Positions 12,920 to 25,900 of a stretch of 64,000 bases of DNA are shown here, one piece after another. The stretch spans positions 667,208 through 731,207 of the forward strand of contig NOWV01000024.1 of assembly GCA_003344405.1 (NCBI GenBank). The letters are read 5' to 3'. The stretch comes from Trichoplax sp. H2. Its lineage: Eukaryota > Placozoa > Uniplacotomia > Trichoplacea. The notes below the pieces were generated by a model. It made no database searches. It was not told the DNA's origin and was given only the letters and a program-made list of their open reading frames with translations. The translations under genes were made by a program, and so were the position numbers. Positions within the stretch are counted from its first letter, which is position 1; every line of letters starts with the position of its first letter.

Positions 12920-13435
12920 GGTAATAATACTAATCAAAGATTAAATCGAGAGAATATAACCGTATTGGCTATCTTGTAAATTACTAACATTGGCTACCTT
13001 ATCGATTAACTAGAAAGGTGTCAACAAGATAAGACTATGATATCATCTATCAAATGAATGTAGTAATCGAGAGAATATTAGTATTATTATTATGGTACGG
13101 TACTGCCTACCAGTATATCGTAATTTTAACTATCTTATTCTACTACTAATAAGTAATAATTGAATTATTATTTAGAAAAATATGGCAAATTACTATATTC
13201 TATCTATCAAAGTCTTTAAATATAAAGAACTCAGAAAAATGAAGATTATTATATCATCTATAAATGAATGTAGCTATCAAGATAATGCGGTATTGCTATT
13301 ATTCTGGTATTATTACCAGAATATCATAGCTTTGGCTATCTTATTCTATCATTAACTAAATAATAATTAAACAATTAATCAGAAAAATGCGGCCAATTGA
13401 TGCTTTCTGTCTATCATGATCTTTATAATTTTATA
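12920..13435. repeat. Degenerate ~210 bp tandem duplication
   Basis: Two clear units (about 13030-13215 and 13240-13435) share ATATCATCTAT-AAATGAATGTAG, CAGAATATC(G/A)TA, CTATCTTATTCTA and AGAAAAATG-GG-CAAATT. A partial unit precedes them. They lie between the Lys-rich gene and the 3' end of Eph-like gene 2. Confidence 0.65.
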
Positions 13436-14037
13436 CCACCTATACCATTAATTAGCAATTTAAATGAAGATCACATCCATAATACAGTACAACACTTCAT
13501 GCGTCCTACTATTATGATACAGCGTCTGTAGAATTGGTTTATTATAATCAGATTAGTCTAATCTCCTTCATATAATACTATATTTACTTACAGTTACGCA
13601 TTTTCATGCATAATTTTGGTAGTGCCTTTACTAAGATGGTGAGATAAAGCAGATGTAAAGTTAACAATATCTTAAAATTAAAGATGAAATTAATGTTTAC
13701 AATGCCAGTTATCAACCCCCAGTATGATATTATTAGGAATACAGATATGTGTGAGCAGTAATATCTCAATAGCATTACTTTGGTATGTCAAATTGATGCA
13801 ATAGATTAGGTATAATTACATTTATCGACAACGGCGATAATTTTTCCGGCACTAACTCCATCCCTAAAATTTATTCATTTATTATTATTTTGTATCTTAA
13901 AGAGTTTCAGATTGAACTTGATTAAAGTTTTAAAACATAAGAAAAATTAGAAGCAATAACATGATATTAAATAAAGAAAGATTGATATAGATTCAGATAA
14001 AAGTGAGGTCGATTTAATTAGACTCTATCCAGTCTTT

Positions 14038-17000
14038 CTACACTAACTTAGCCATCATGCCAAACTTCAGAGCAAAAACTCCTAAACCAGTAGCTACAGC
14101 TCCTCCGGTAACACTTCCGATAACTGAAGATGTGGTTCTATCTCTCTCATAAACTAGATGAATAACGAAACAAAGTTAATTATTGAGATAGAAAAGATTC
14201 ATTCTTAACCAAAATGTGGACTGTGGCTATAATTTAGGATTCACAAGCTTTTTATTTAGCTTGAGGCTCAATTATAATGATTAATACTTACGTATTAGCT
14301 TGCACTATTACACTAAGTCCTAAGTTTATATTGTAGTCCAGTGCAGTACGTACTCAAGTTGATCGTATTATTATGTCCTCGTTAATTTATTAGACTTTCG
14401 TATATCTTAGTATTAGTATTAATAAGACTTGACGTCACTTCTCTACAACTTATGATAACTGTTATGTTCAATTGATTTCCGTATTAGGGATTATTACTGG
14501 TTATGTTCACCATTTTAGGGATGATTACCGTCGTGAGATTATGTTTTAAAATATATTTACTGTTGTCGTGGTTTTATTGGCTTACCTTACAAGTATAGAG
14601 TATTGATGTATTAACTGTAATGGTATAAAAAGGAGATACGATAGAGAAAAAAGGGAGACTTCGGCTTATGTTAAATTTGAATAAGTCATTAAGTTACTGG
14701 TTGGTAACGTGATAATAAAGGAGATTTTTTTAAGTTTAACTTGCAGTCGTGACAATAACAATAAACTAGACTTTAAATTGCTACGCTAATAGCAAAGTAA
14801 GCAATTTCATTCCGAGTAATTATACCGAAAGTTACACCATGGAAAAATGCGTAATAAATCTTTGATTGCATGCAGTATGAACTCGGATAGATCAGCCGAT
14901 TATATTAAAAGGTAATCATGCTACCTGTTACATTCCGTGTCACACTTGGAGGGCCAAATGTTCCATGAACAGTTGCTGCTCTGATCTAAAGATTATTCAA
15001 CATTTTGAAGAATTTAAATTTCAGGAAAATTCAGAAAATTTCATTTCAAGAGTGGTTTATCACGCTCTATTACCTACCGTGACATGAAAGACTGTTCGAA
15101 CAGGTAATGTACTAATATTATAGAATAAAACGGTATGATCTACTTCGACGATAACATCTTTTTCAAGATCTTCTGCACTTGCATTAAAAGCTTCTTTTAA
15201 GCTAAACATAATCAAATATCGACGAATAGCACCATTTGGTAATGTAGGCGGCTTCCAAGATACATGAACTAAGGGATTTCCCTTTTTGCTTTGGGTTTTC
15301 ACTTTCGTTGGAGGACCAGGAACTACAAAATAGTGAAAGCCATGCATTTTTACGGATAATAAGGGAAATCATAAATTCTTAGTTTACCTACACTACATCA
15401 GTAATAATGCAATAGTTTTTTTTAATGTATCCTATACTACATGATTTTCTTTTTCATTTACCGCCATCTAGTGTCCGAAAGATTACTGTTTCACAAGGTG
15501 TCTTTTTCTGTTTACCATCTACGATATGAATCCATGGCACTACTCGTAATGCATAACTTGTAGCTGGTTTCAAGTTAGTTACCATTAATTGCTTATCTAA
15601 TGTAATGTTGGCCGTATAAACAGTATAACGACGAAAATTAATATCCTTTAGGCTACAATTAAAACATTCTAAATCAAAAGACATATTCCTTGTAATTTGT
15701 TCCTCGATGCGGCTAAATTGTAAGATTGCCGATGTATTTTTAACAGCCAAATAGAACAACTTGCATACGGGCATTGCTATAATAAATATAGTAAAAATTA
15801 CAATTAAATTCTAGTCAAATAAGATGATATAATTATGATCCCAATAGAAATATTAAAAAGATGTTAATTAAGTATTTCCTTATAAGTTTTATAATACATG
15901 TATATATATATATATACTATACTTACTGATACACTCCCCAGATATGTGCAGAATACTATTCTTCAGACATACGCATTCTCTGGCGCCTTTACGAATAGTT
16001 ATCATGCTATTTGGACATCGTTCGCACTTTCCGGACGATGGTAATGATTTATAATAATTAAATTTACAATCTAGAATTGAATCATTCAAAGTAAATTATC
16101 TATGGAAAAAGTGGATAAATAGCGTCACCAATATTTATAGTTAATTGCAGTATCTAATATAAAATATTTCATTCTTCTTAGCGGAAGACTTCTATGTAGC
16201 AATAGATTTGTATCGTAAGTTTGAAATTGTATTTGGGAAAGGACATACTCAAGCATATATTTTACTATCATTAACGACAAAGAATTTAATAACTAATTTG
16301 AAGCATAATTTTATTACTAGCTGGTATTACCATCCCTGAATTAAGTTTCCAATTACAAAGCACTATACAGTACATCTTACTAACTGGCATTATTATTTTA
16401 AAAGATTACTAAGCATCATTTTAAGATATAGAAATTCATCATTACTATTTAAAATATGCTATCCTAGCCTACACTCGAGGATCATTAATTAAAAACATAT
16501 TATTTGCTGAACAGCATCACAATTGGTCTATATCTCACTATACGGATATTGAAATTATTGTTTGTTAAAAAGTTTTATGCTATTTTGTCAGCTATTACGA
16601 AATAAGAACTAATATGCGATTATATTATTTACTGAATTGTATCCCAAGATACATCCGTATATTATTTATTCATAGCCCTAAAATTTTATAGTAACTTGTT
16701 TTTGCAAGTAAGCTATTGCCGAACATTATTTACAATAGTTTAGATCAAGCGAAATAGAATATTATTCACTGGAAAACAAATACTACTGCTTACTGATATT
16801 ATTAATCTAGCAGATTATTCGTTAGAAGATCTTACTATTTCAATAAAGTATAACTGGTGGAATTAGGCGATGCACTTAATATGTACTTTACCAACCTTGG
16901 CAAGATACGAAAATTCTTTCCCGACCGGCATTACAAGGACAATTATTGACATAATTTGCCCATTTACCATTAGGTTGGCATTCAGCAGTAGTTTTTAAAC

Positions 17001-20000
17001 CATAAGGAAGATTTGTTGAAGAGCCAGAACATATCCCAGTCACTGTAATACTACCATTCATGGCAGCTGGTGCAACTGTACGCGGAAAGAAAGCATCCGG
17101 GTAGTTCATTAATGGGCAAGCATAATACCAAACAGACACAGCTTCAATTTCGCTACATGTTCCTCTATCTTCAATAGTTAAGTGCATGTTGGCTAATCTC
17201 CATTCTCTTGCAATGAGAAAAGGAATTGGAGTTTGTTGAGGTGACACATTGGAGGTATCACGATATTTATAGGGTTGTGGTATAGTCCGAATTGGTCGAT
17301 CTTGATGTTGGCTTTCCACTAAACCTTTAAAAATCTTTAGAACTGCGGTCTAAATAAGAGCAAACGTATGGCATTAAATCCTTCATAATATTTACAATTT
17401 GAAGGCTGCATCTTATGAAAACATTCATTCATACAGTTATAATTAATTTACATTATGGAACATGTAAGACAGGACATGCAGTATTAGAGAATCAAAACAA
17501 ATCGTTGCTTTATATCATCCTTTTCAATCGACAAAAATATCTATACGATTATATAAAATTGATAAATTAAAGTAAAAACAGATCTTACAGTGTACGAATC
17601 AAGTTTATGCATATAGATATATACTGCAGCATCTTAAGATATGTTTACCTGACAAATATTTCCGTCGATTGGGTCGAATAAAACGCTTGCATAGATACCT
17701 AGACCTGACGCACAGAATCGATTTTGAGGGCAAACTTGTGTATTAGTATATCTGATCTTGATATAAATTTCCTTAGCAGAATTGAGTCCAAAATAGGGCG
17801 ATATAAGCCATGTTCTTTGATTACGTACTTGATTACAAATGTAATAGTATTGTACAACGCCAAGTTGCTTTAATTCAAACTTGGCAAAATGAAAAATAAA
17901 TAATTAATTAATTATACCGAAAGAACTGAATTAGTGATAGTATAACTTTACAATAATACTGCCGATTAACCAGTAAAAATATCTGGAGGAGTACCTACTA
18001 CTGCATTTTCAGACTGCCTTGATAAGTTATTAAATCAGATACGATAGTTCAAGCAATAGAAGATAGCCAATGATTATAAATTTTGATGAAATGAGCAGCT
18101 TGTAATTATATAGTTTATCAGTGGTATACAATAAATATTATCAGATGCAAACTCTTCGATCAATCTGGCTAAAGTCTAGTTACCGGTAATCAACAAACAA
18201 CACAATGAATTTAGCACTGTGTCAATTTAAACTCTACGACAAGGAAACGTATAGTAAAAGTCTGTAAGTAACTAGTGACTTGAACGCCCTTTTACTAAAA
18301 ATTGAACACATACAGTAAAGTACTGTATAGATAGAACTTTTAGTAGCTAAGATACATCTATAACTTTTCAGCGCACAACTCAACTCAAACGTTTCCGTTT
18401 ATATAGAAACCGACTAATTCGTAAACAACAGTATTATTGTTATACCTTACCAAAAGAGACATTTCGAACTGAGATGTTCCTTACATAGTTTTACTGCCAG
18501 TAAATATTTTTAATCTGTTACTCATACTTAATCCTAACCTAAGCATATATATTGTCTAATTCAATTATCAATAGCTAGAACTTTAATCATCTTACTACTA
18601 TCTATGCACGGTAACAATCAATGTCAAATGTGTCATAAACTATCACAAATAATATCCACGTTAAGGCTTTACTTATCTTACATAGCACTGCAAATATGGA
18701 TATTTTCCGTATTAGCTACTACTGCATTTATTAAACTATTTTAACGGTAAGGTAACACCATAACAAGCACTTAAATAGAAATCTACTTTTCAAGAAGAAT
18801 TTGCTTCAGTACCAATTATTGACTAGCAAGATATACTGATATGCATCATGATTACTCTTAGACTTTTCGAAAAGCTGTTCTGAATTAGATACAGTTAGCT
18901 AGCGCTAAAAATAGTAACATGTCTTGTATCAACTAAAAAATACCTTCAGCTTGCTATTTTAATAAAAAATTGATATGAAAGCAAATATAATATACCTTGT
19001 AAACTAATATAAGAACGTATGAAGTTGTCATGATTTACTTGTATTAATATCTTCCACTTTAACAAACATGATCCAGCATAAGTAGATATATCTATTTGTC
19101 ACAGAGTAACCTTTACATAGCTATCGTGACATATTTTTCATATAACAGCTTCTCCAAGAATGAGTTAATATTAATTTATCTATGATATTTCATATATTTT
19201 TAATAGACAGCTGCATAATTGTATAATATATTGTATAAACTGATGATGAAAGTTGATTTAATTCACTATTAATGGGCTTATTTTTCAATAAAGTTTAGGT
19301 TTCAATTTGACTAACTAGATCCTAGTGTAGTTATTGTTCTTTTTGACAAATTTTAATACAGAAATTAATACACAAGAATATGCGTATCTACATGGTACTG
19401 GTAATCAGTTGTAAGCTCTTTATAATTTCTTTACGTTATTGTGAGTAATGGGCATTAAATTATCAGTATAAGATAAAGATTACCTACGGTAGACTATTTG
19501 GAATAGGGTTCAGTCCCGAAATTAATGTAGTTCGTGAGTGTAAAATTCTTCTAATAATAGAAATAACTAACTTTCAAAATCCCCAATGGAACAAATACTG
19601 TCTGCAACTAACTGATAAACCTTGCGTGAGAATTAAATCCATCATATAGCAGACATTTTTAAGAAGCAAGAAAGCATCACCCGATAAACATTATTCGTCA
19701 TAAACTCATCATATTTACTATGATTCAATATTCATAAATTATAGTAGAAATGGTAACACTGAGTATTAATTAGAAAGTAGCCTTGAACTTTTCAATAGTT
19801 CAGCAGCGAATTGGCTAGAAATACTAATAAAGTTTATTTAGTGTACTCCACATAGTTTACCTTGACTGAATCCCCTTGGTTACTGTTAACGTTGACAGGG
19901 CAATTTTGCCACTGATTCCATGGTGGCCGATTTGCAGTTTGGTAGCCACTTTGTAGCAGAAAGACTAATGGAGAAAATAATATAAATATATATGTAAATC

Positions 20001-21968
20001 TATCAAAAATTATACAGTGTTTGGATAAAGTTTTTAAGTGTTCTAATTAAATAAAATATTGAACGAGATAATGGCATTGATCTTTCGTATTCTGGTATCC
20101 TATCGATTCTTAAACTGTTTGTTAACATTAGCTAAATCTGATAATTTAATCTTCGAAAATATTGATTATTGTATCTTCCCTTAATGTCGATATTTGGATT
20201 GTATCAGTCATACCAGTTAGACCCATACCTGTACCGTTACCCACATTTAAGAATACCAATTGAAATACCTTACAGCGATATTTGATTTCATTTTAAAGCA
20301 ACCCCATTTCTTTCTATAATCTTCGTGTTTTATGAAATTGAATATGACTGTTCATTATTAATATTTTTAACGATATCCTCAAATTTGTGTAGTTTTATAG
20401 TTATATCTATTATTATTTTAGACAACGACAATCGCTGTTACTATTAATATCTAAGTCGTGTCTGCAAAAGCAATTAAAAGTTTTTTCCTTCTGGCTATAC
20501 TCTTATTTTGAAGTATAGACTAGAACTACTTCGTTTAGATATTTATTAATGTCCGTAATATGATATTATCTATTTCACCATATTTATTAGGACACTTAGG
20601 GTCGATATTTTAATCATTTTCTTCCTCTATCCAATTCTTCAAGTTTATACTATAATCATCTTTCATACATAAGAAAGGTAATTCGATTTCTGTACGCAAT
20701 AATTCACCCTCTTTATAAAGTCTTTCAAGACTTTTGGTTACCAGAGTTTTATAGCTATGGTAACATCAATCCATTTCTATTAGTAGCAACTAATTTCATC
20801 TTAGAATATCGGCCAGGATTTCTGCTAGTGTTATATTTAAATTATGAAATATGAAGTACTTTCCAAACTTATTGAACAACATTTTGATAACCATGATGAA
20901 TTGATTTCCTATTTGCACATGAATGTAAAAAATACTACAGACTTGAACTAACTGCTATAACCGAAATAAACAAATCAAATTTAGCTTGTACAAATAGATT
21001 TGGATATATGCTAGTTGTGATCTACAGTTTATGCATAAAAGAATCTTTCATTAAAACATATATGCCTGATTTAAATCAAGGAAGTAACAGGTATCCATGA
21101 GCTGAAAATATCAATTAAATGACGGAAGAAGCCTCTTCATAGCCTTAATTCATATAGAATCCCTCGCTGTGCATAATATTGCTATTTTAAGATGGGAATT
21201 AGGTAGGGACTAGTGTAGATGTATAGCATTATAGTTTAAGTATCATATTATACGGATACTTTGCTTCCACTAGCTACTTGTATATAAGCATCTACTATCA
21301 ACGATTATAAAGAGTATATTCTAGCTGTAATAATCGCCAAGTTTGCTATTAGTTTGTATACATTTGTCTGAAGATTTTAATTAGCTAAAAATAGTATCGA
21401 AATTTCAAAAGTCTTGCTTTAATTTCAACTCAACGCTAAATTAACTGTTCCCATGCCTTCTATATACGACATATCAATGATAAATGGCGTTTCAATATTT
21501 CCTTTCTATCATTTTCATAACTTTAAAATAAAAGGAATGGACTATGTCTATTTGTAGACAAGTTATGAAATATGTTGCGCGTTGTTGATGGTAATTCTGT
21601 AAACTCTACATTGATGTAATTGCTTGAATGGAGCGTCAATGATGATCTATTTTACGCAAAGTTTTCAACTAACTTTAACAATATTGAGCAAACAGCAAAG
21701 ATTTTATTCTTAGATGTCTTATCGTTATCATTAAGGTAAAAAAAATTAATCCTTATTTAAAAATAAGCGCTGAAAACAGTAGTATATGATAATTCCTTAG
21801 CAAACATAGTCTTGAGTTTCATTTATTTAAGGTTTAATAAAGGGAAAAGTTTTTACGCATACTATACGTAGTCATAAAAGGACACAATAATAAATCGTAA
21901 ATGAACGAACCTTGATCTCCTAGACAGCAAATGGAACAGAAAGAGAGTAATAGTATTAAAATCCACAT
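14038..21968 (-). CDS. Eph-receptor-like protein 2, complete, lacking a kinase domain
   Basis: Nine exons join in frame to 575 residues: 21911..21968, 19861..19964, 17649..17879, 16896..17349, 15927..16070, 15462..15776, 15078..15322, 14925..14985 and 14038..14153. In order they encode a signal peptide (MWILILLLS start), the ligand-binding domain over exons 2-4 (VFLLQS, W-N-Q-W-Q-N-C, YYYICN, WLISPYF, EDRGTC, WYYACP, NNCPCNAG), the cysteine-rich module (SGKCERCP), fibronectin III domain 1 with the Eph-type ECFNC pair, and fibronectin III domain 2 (VPGPPTKV, VSWKPPTLPNG). The last exon has a Gly/Ala-rich hydrophobic segment (SVTGGAVATGLGVFALKFG) and ends MMAKLV-stop, with no good donor after it. 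It is therefore a surface protein with almost no cytoplasmic tail. A GPI-anchor signal is an alternative reading of this C-terminus. Ephrin binding is inferred, not shown. Confidence 0.88.
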
Positions 21969-22994
21969 TCCAAAATAATCAATCTTTCGCCAATCGGTAA
22001 TCCGTTCATTTAAGAGTTAACATGGCCGCAATACTCACATTACAATCGATAAACTACTGACAGCGATCGAAAATAACTCCAAAGATTTTGATCGTCTTTG
22101 TTCATTCAAAGCTATTAAAAGAGCATATGCTCGGAGTACTAATCCAATTGCTATAATTATAATTAGTTCCTTATTTATAGAAATATCTTTATACTATAGG
22201 CGCTATGTCATGCTATCAAATAAAATATTCGTGATATATTTCTTTCCTTACCGTCACATAAAGATAAATTTACAACAGTAATTATCAATGGCTTATAAAC
22301 TGTGTACTTTAATCCCTTCCAACCAATTCTATCGAATTGATTTACAATCGTACGTTATTTCAGGTAATTTTCCACTTGCGAATATTTCTCTAATCTAATA
22401 CGATAACTTAATTTTACCCAATTGTAAAGAATTACGCAGTTAAACAAATTAAATGTCTGTAATGCTCTCATACTGTACAACGATCCAGCTGATGCTATAA
22501 ATCCCCATTCTCAGAGATAAATATTACTATAATTTCTTTGTATTTCTATCTAAAAATCTAACTATAATCTGCAACACTTTTTTCGTTTACCAAGCTACGA
22601 TAAAAGTGGATTCTATTTCTGAATAGCTCAGTGATAATACAAAATCGAACTATACGATGATGACATGAATGATGCAAGCAAATAAGATATTTAATTTAAT
22701 TACATGTTTTTCATAGCTGATTTATCATTGAAATATTGTAACATATTGCTGGAAATACAAACGATACCTAGAATCATATTATGATCAAATTAGCCAAATT
22801 GAAAGTAACATAGTGATAAATAAAGCTATTCCTATACTTTTACGCTACCATCGCAAAATAGATATACTCCTAGGGCCAATAATTCAAGGCATTTGCTCTG
22901 TCTAAATTCAACCAGACATTGCATGGAGACAAAATTTAATATTCTTAATTGCTATTGAAATTATTGTTGGAAAGATTGAAAAATAGGCTTGGAA
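21969..22994. other. Shared upstream region of divergent Eph-like genes 2 and 3
   Basis: About 1.03 kb separates the two start codons of the head-to-head pair, so both promoters must lie here or in 5' untranslated exons. The sequence is AT-rich with no convincing open frame or clear TATA box. Confidence 0.5.
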
Positions 22995-25900
22995 ATGGTA
23001 TTAATTTTGGGCTATATTCTTCAGTACTTTTTCTTATCCATTACTCTAACACGTAGTGAACAAGGTAAATGTTAGAATTTCTGTTTATTCTATAACATAG
23101 CTATTATTGATTGTCATTTAAAATGGAGCGACTGCTAGAGAATTTCATTATATTAATACTGTAATCATAGGCAAACGATGTAATCTTATTTTACCGATGG
23201 TCGATATAGCTAGTAAATTTAAAGAATATCCAGCTATGGTATTTTAACATGTACTTTCTATAAATTGCCGACTTAAAATTACAGAATGGCCAATCTTTGT
23301 AATAGAACCAGTACACAATAATTTCTGAATATACTAAAATCTTCTATAATAAAAGTTATCATATCTTATTTTTACCAGATCTAAGATCAGTTAACTAAGT
23401 TACTAGCCGGCAAAAGTATCAGAATTACAAATGATTGCTTTCTCTTTCAATACTATCTATGAACTGTAATAATAAATTATCATTTAGTATATGAACCCAT
23501 AATTAAAATAAAATTGGTAGTTGGCAATCCTATTTCTTGCGTACCATTTGGCGGACAATTTATCCTTTTGTGCTATTTGCTGGTCATAATTTATTTTAGT
23601 AATAGTCACCAAATTTAATATTACAAAGCGATTGCCTGTTAAGTTTGGCGATGCTCTTTACAAAAACAACATAAGAGATATCAAGTTCATATTTTTTTTG
23701 AAAGGAAACAAGTGAAAGATAATCAAGTCTTTTGCTTACACCCAAACTAATACTTACGAATGACTTTAATGGATAAAACAAGAAAGTAAACTTTTCTACA
23801 GATATTCTGAGCACACTAAAACTTTAGTTGGTTGATTTTCATTAATGAATAGTCTAGTAAGCAATTACTCTTCTATTTTGATGCTCCTAACAAATCAAGC
23901 TGTGACAAAATTTGCCAATACTTATTTGTAATAACCACAGTGGAAGGCATTGATATCGTAGACCTACTCTATTAAACTAATCACTTAGTTTGATAGGCTA
24001 ATAAATTAAGAGGTGACGAGAAATGACAGGCAATCACCATTTTCTTTCATAGCTTTTTACAATTAACTTGATAATCGAAATAGTAGGATATTACGAACTG
24101 ATAATTGTATAAAATAATTTAACTTTTAGCCATTTTTAGTCTCTCATTTAGTTTGGTTAGCTAATATATTAGCAGGTGGAGAGAAAGAACTGTACAAAAT
24201 CACCTATTGCTTTCGAAACTCATTTACGATAAACTTGATGATTACTTATTTTAGGATATTGCAAATTGATAAATTAACTTTTAGCAATTTATAGTCTATT
24301 TATTAGACACAGCAGTAAGCGAATATCAATGGTCTCGATGGCAAAGCTGTTCCGAGGAAGTATTAACAAATCAAACGGTACTTTAGCACCTAGACGATAG
24401 CAATAGTAGTCAATTGTGCTGTTTAAGTTGATAAGTTTATATTGCAAAACATGTATTAAACTCTTTCTTTCTAATTTGTAGAACAACAATGACCAATTAT
24501 CATGGCAGTTAGACAATTCGATCTATATGTGCGATTATTCTTCTGACCAAATTTCTTGGTTGATATCACCAACCTTCGCTGTATTACCCAATAAGAAAAC
24601 TACAGTTCATATCCAATATATTAAAGCTCCTAATATCACCGTCGGTGATGATAGCATTCCAGAATTGCAAGCCATTGTTGTCCCTTTAGCTAAAGTTTCT
24701 GAAAGCCAATTCTGTCAGGTAGGTGTTTTAATAGTTTATTGGCATGCTATTTCATGGATTAATCTCGATTTTAGTAAACTAAGCTTAATTTTTTGGAGTT
24801 TTTCTGTTTCTAAAGCATAGTTTAGAAATCTTAAAGTCTTCCTAATGCATTCAATACTTTTTATGCTTGGCTTCAATCCCTTCAATTTGTTAATTCACAA
24901 ATTTTATGTAGGACTATAAACCGATAGCGATATTGCTACCAGCCTGTGCTAATCATTTATAACTGTCATTAAATATCTTGTAGCAAACCAGCCAAGTTAG
25001 TGATAAATATATTCAACTGAAAAGGGAATCAAATATTGCTACTGAGTTAGCTCTAGAAAAGGAAAAGAATTTAAAAAATCACGCGCATCATTTACAAAAT
25101 GTCGAAGAGATGGATATGGACATTAAATCGACGCCAAAGCTTGTTTATGCTCGTTTAATAATTCAAAATAATCGTTCATGCAGTCAAGTTAATTCCGTTA
25201 GAATAATCAATACCGTCTGTGAAAAAATTATTGCCGAAGGAGCAATATTTCCTGAAAGCAACCCTCCTTCTGTTCAAAATGGTCCAAAATTAGTCATAGG
25301 CCATTGCACAGGATCGGTAGTGGCTAATGTATCGAAACCAGTAGCATGGTGTCAACCCGATGGAAATTGGAGTCATTTTATTAATGCTTGTCGCTGCCCT
25401 CGTGGTAAGGAGCGCAGGCAGCAATATTGTGTCAGTAAGTTATCATATTATCAACGTAGAAATATCGTTTGAACCTAAATCTCAATGTCATAATAATCTT
25501 GAAATATGTTACTATCTTTGGATAGAATGCCAGATAAACTACTACAAGCCCAATTCTTCTGCTTTACCTTGTTTACCATGTCCAGCTAATACTTCGACTA
25601 CAGTAAGAGGATCCGTCAAATGTATTTGCAATTCCAAGCAAATTAAACTAAACTCTCAGCTGCCTTGCCAACGTAAGACCTATTATACCAGCTTTATAGA
25701 TCTATACCATATTAAATTAGCAAAGCCAAGATGATGTCAAAATTATAGTCGATTTGCTTAGCCAATAATCTAGTTTTATGAACGTTTAAACGTAAAAATT
25801 TTAATCACTAAAATTAGCCATTTTTTGGTTAGTACACTGCATCTCTTCCTTCTACGGTAATAATACATCTTTCACTTCCTATAAAATAGTAGGACTACCA

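Noticed and set aside
13584-13775. Hydrophobic 63-codon minus-strand ORF as an extra membrane exon for Eph-like gene 2
   Set aside because: Gene 2 already has its membrane exon and stop at 14038-14153. This ORF is Leu/Ile-rich low-complexity AT sequence without a phase-compatible acceptor.
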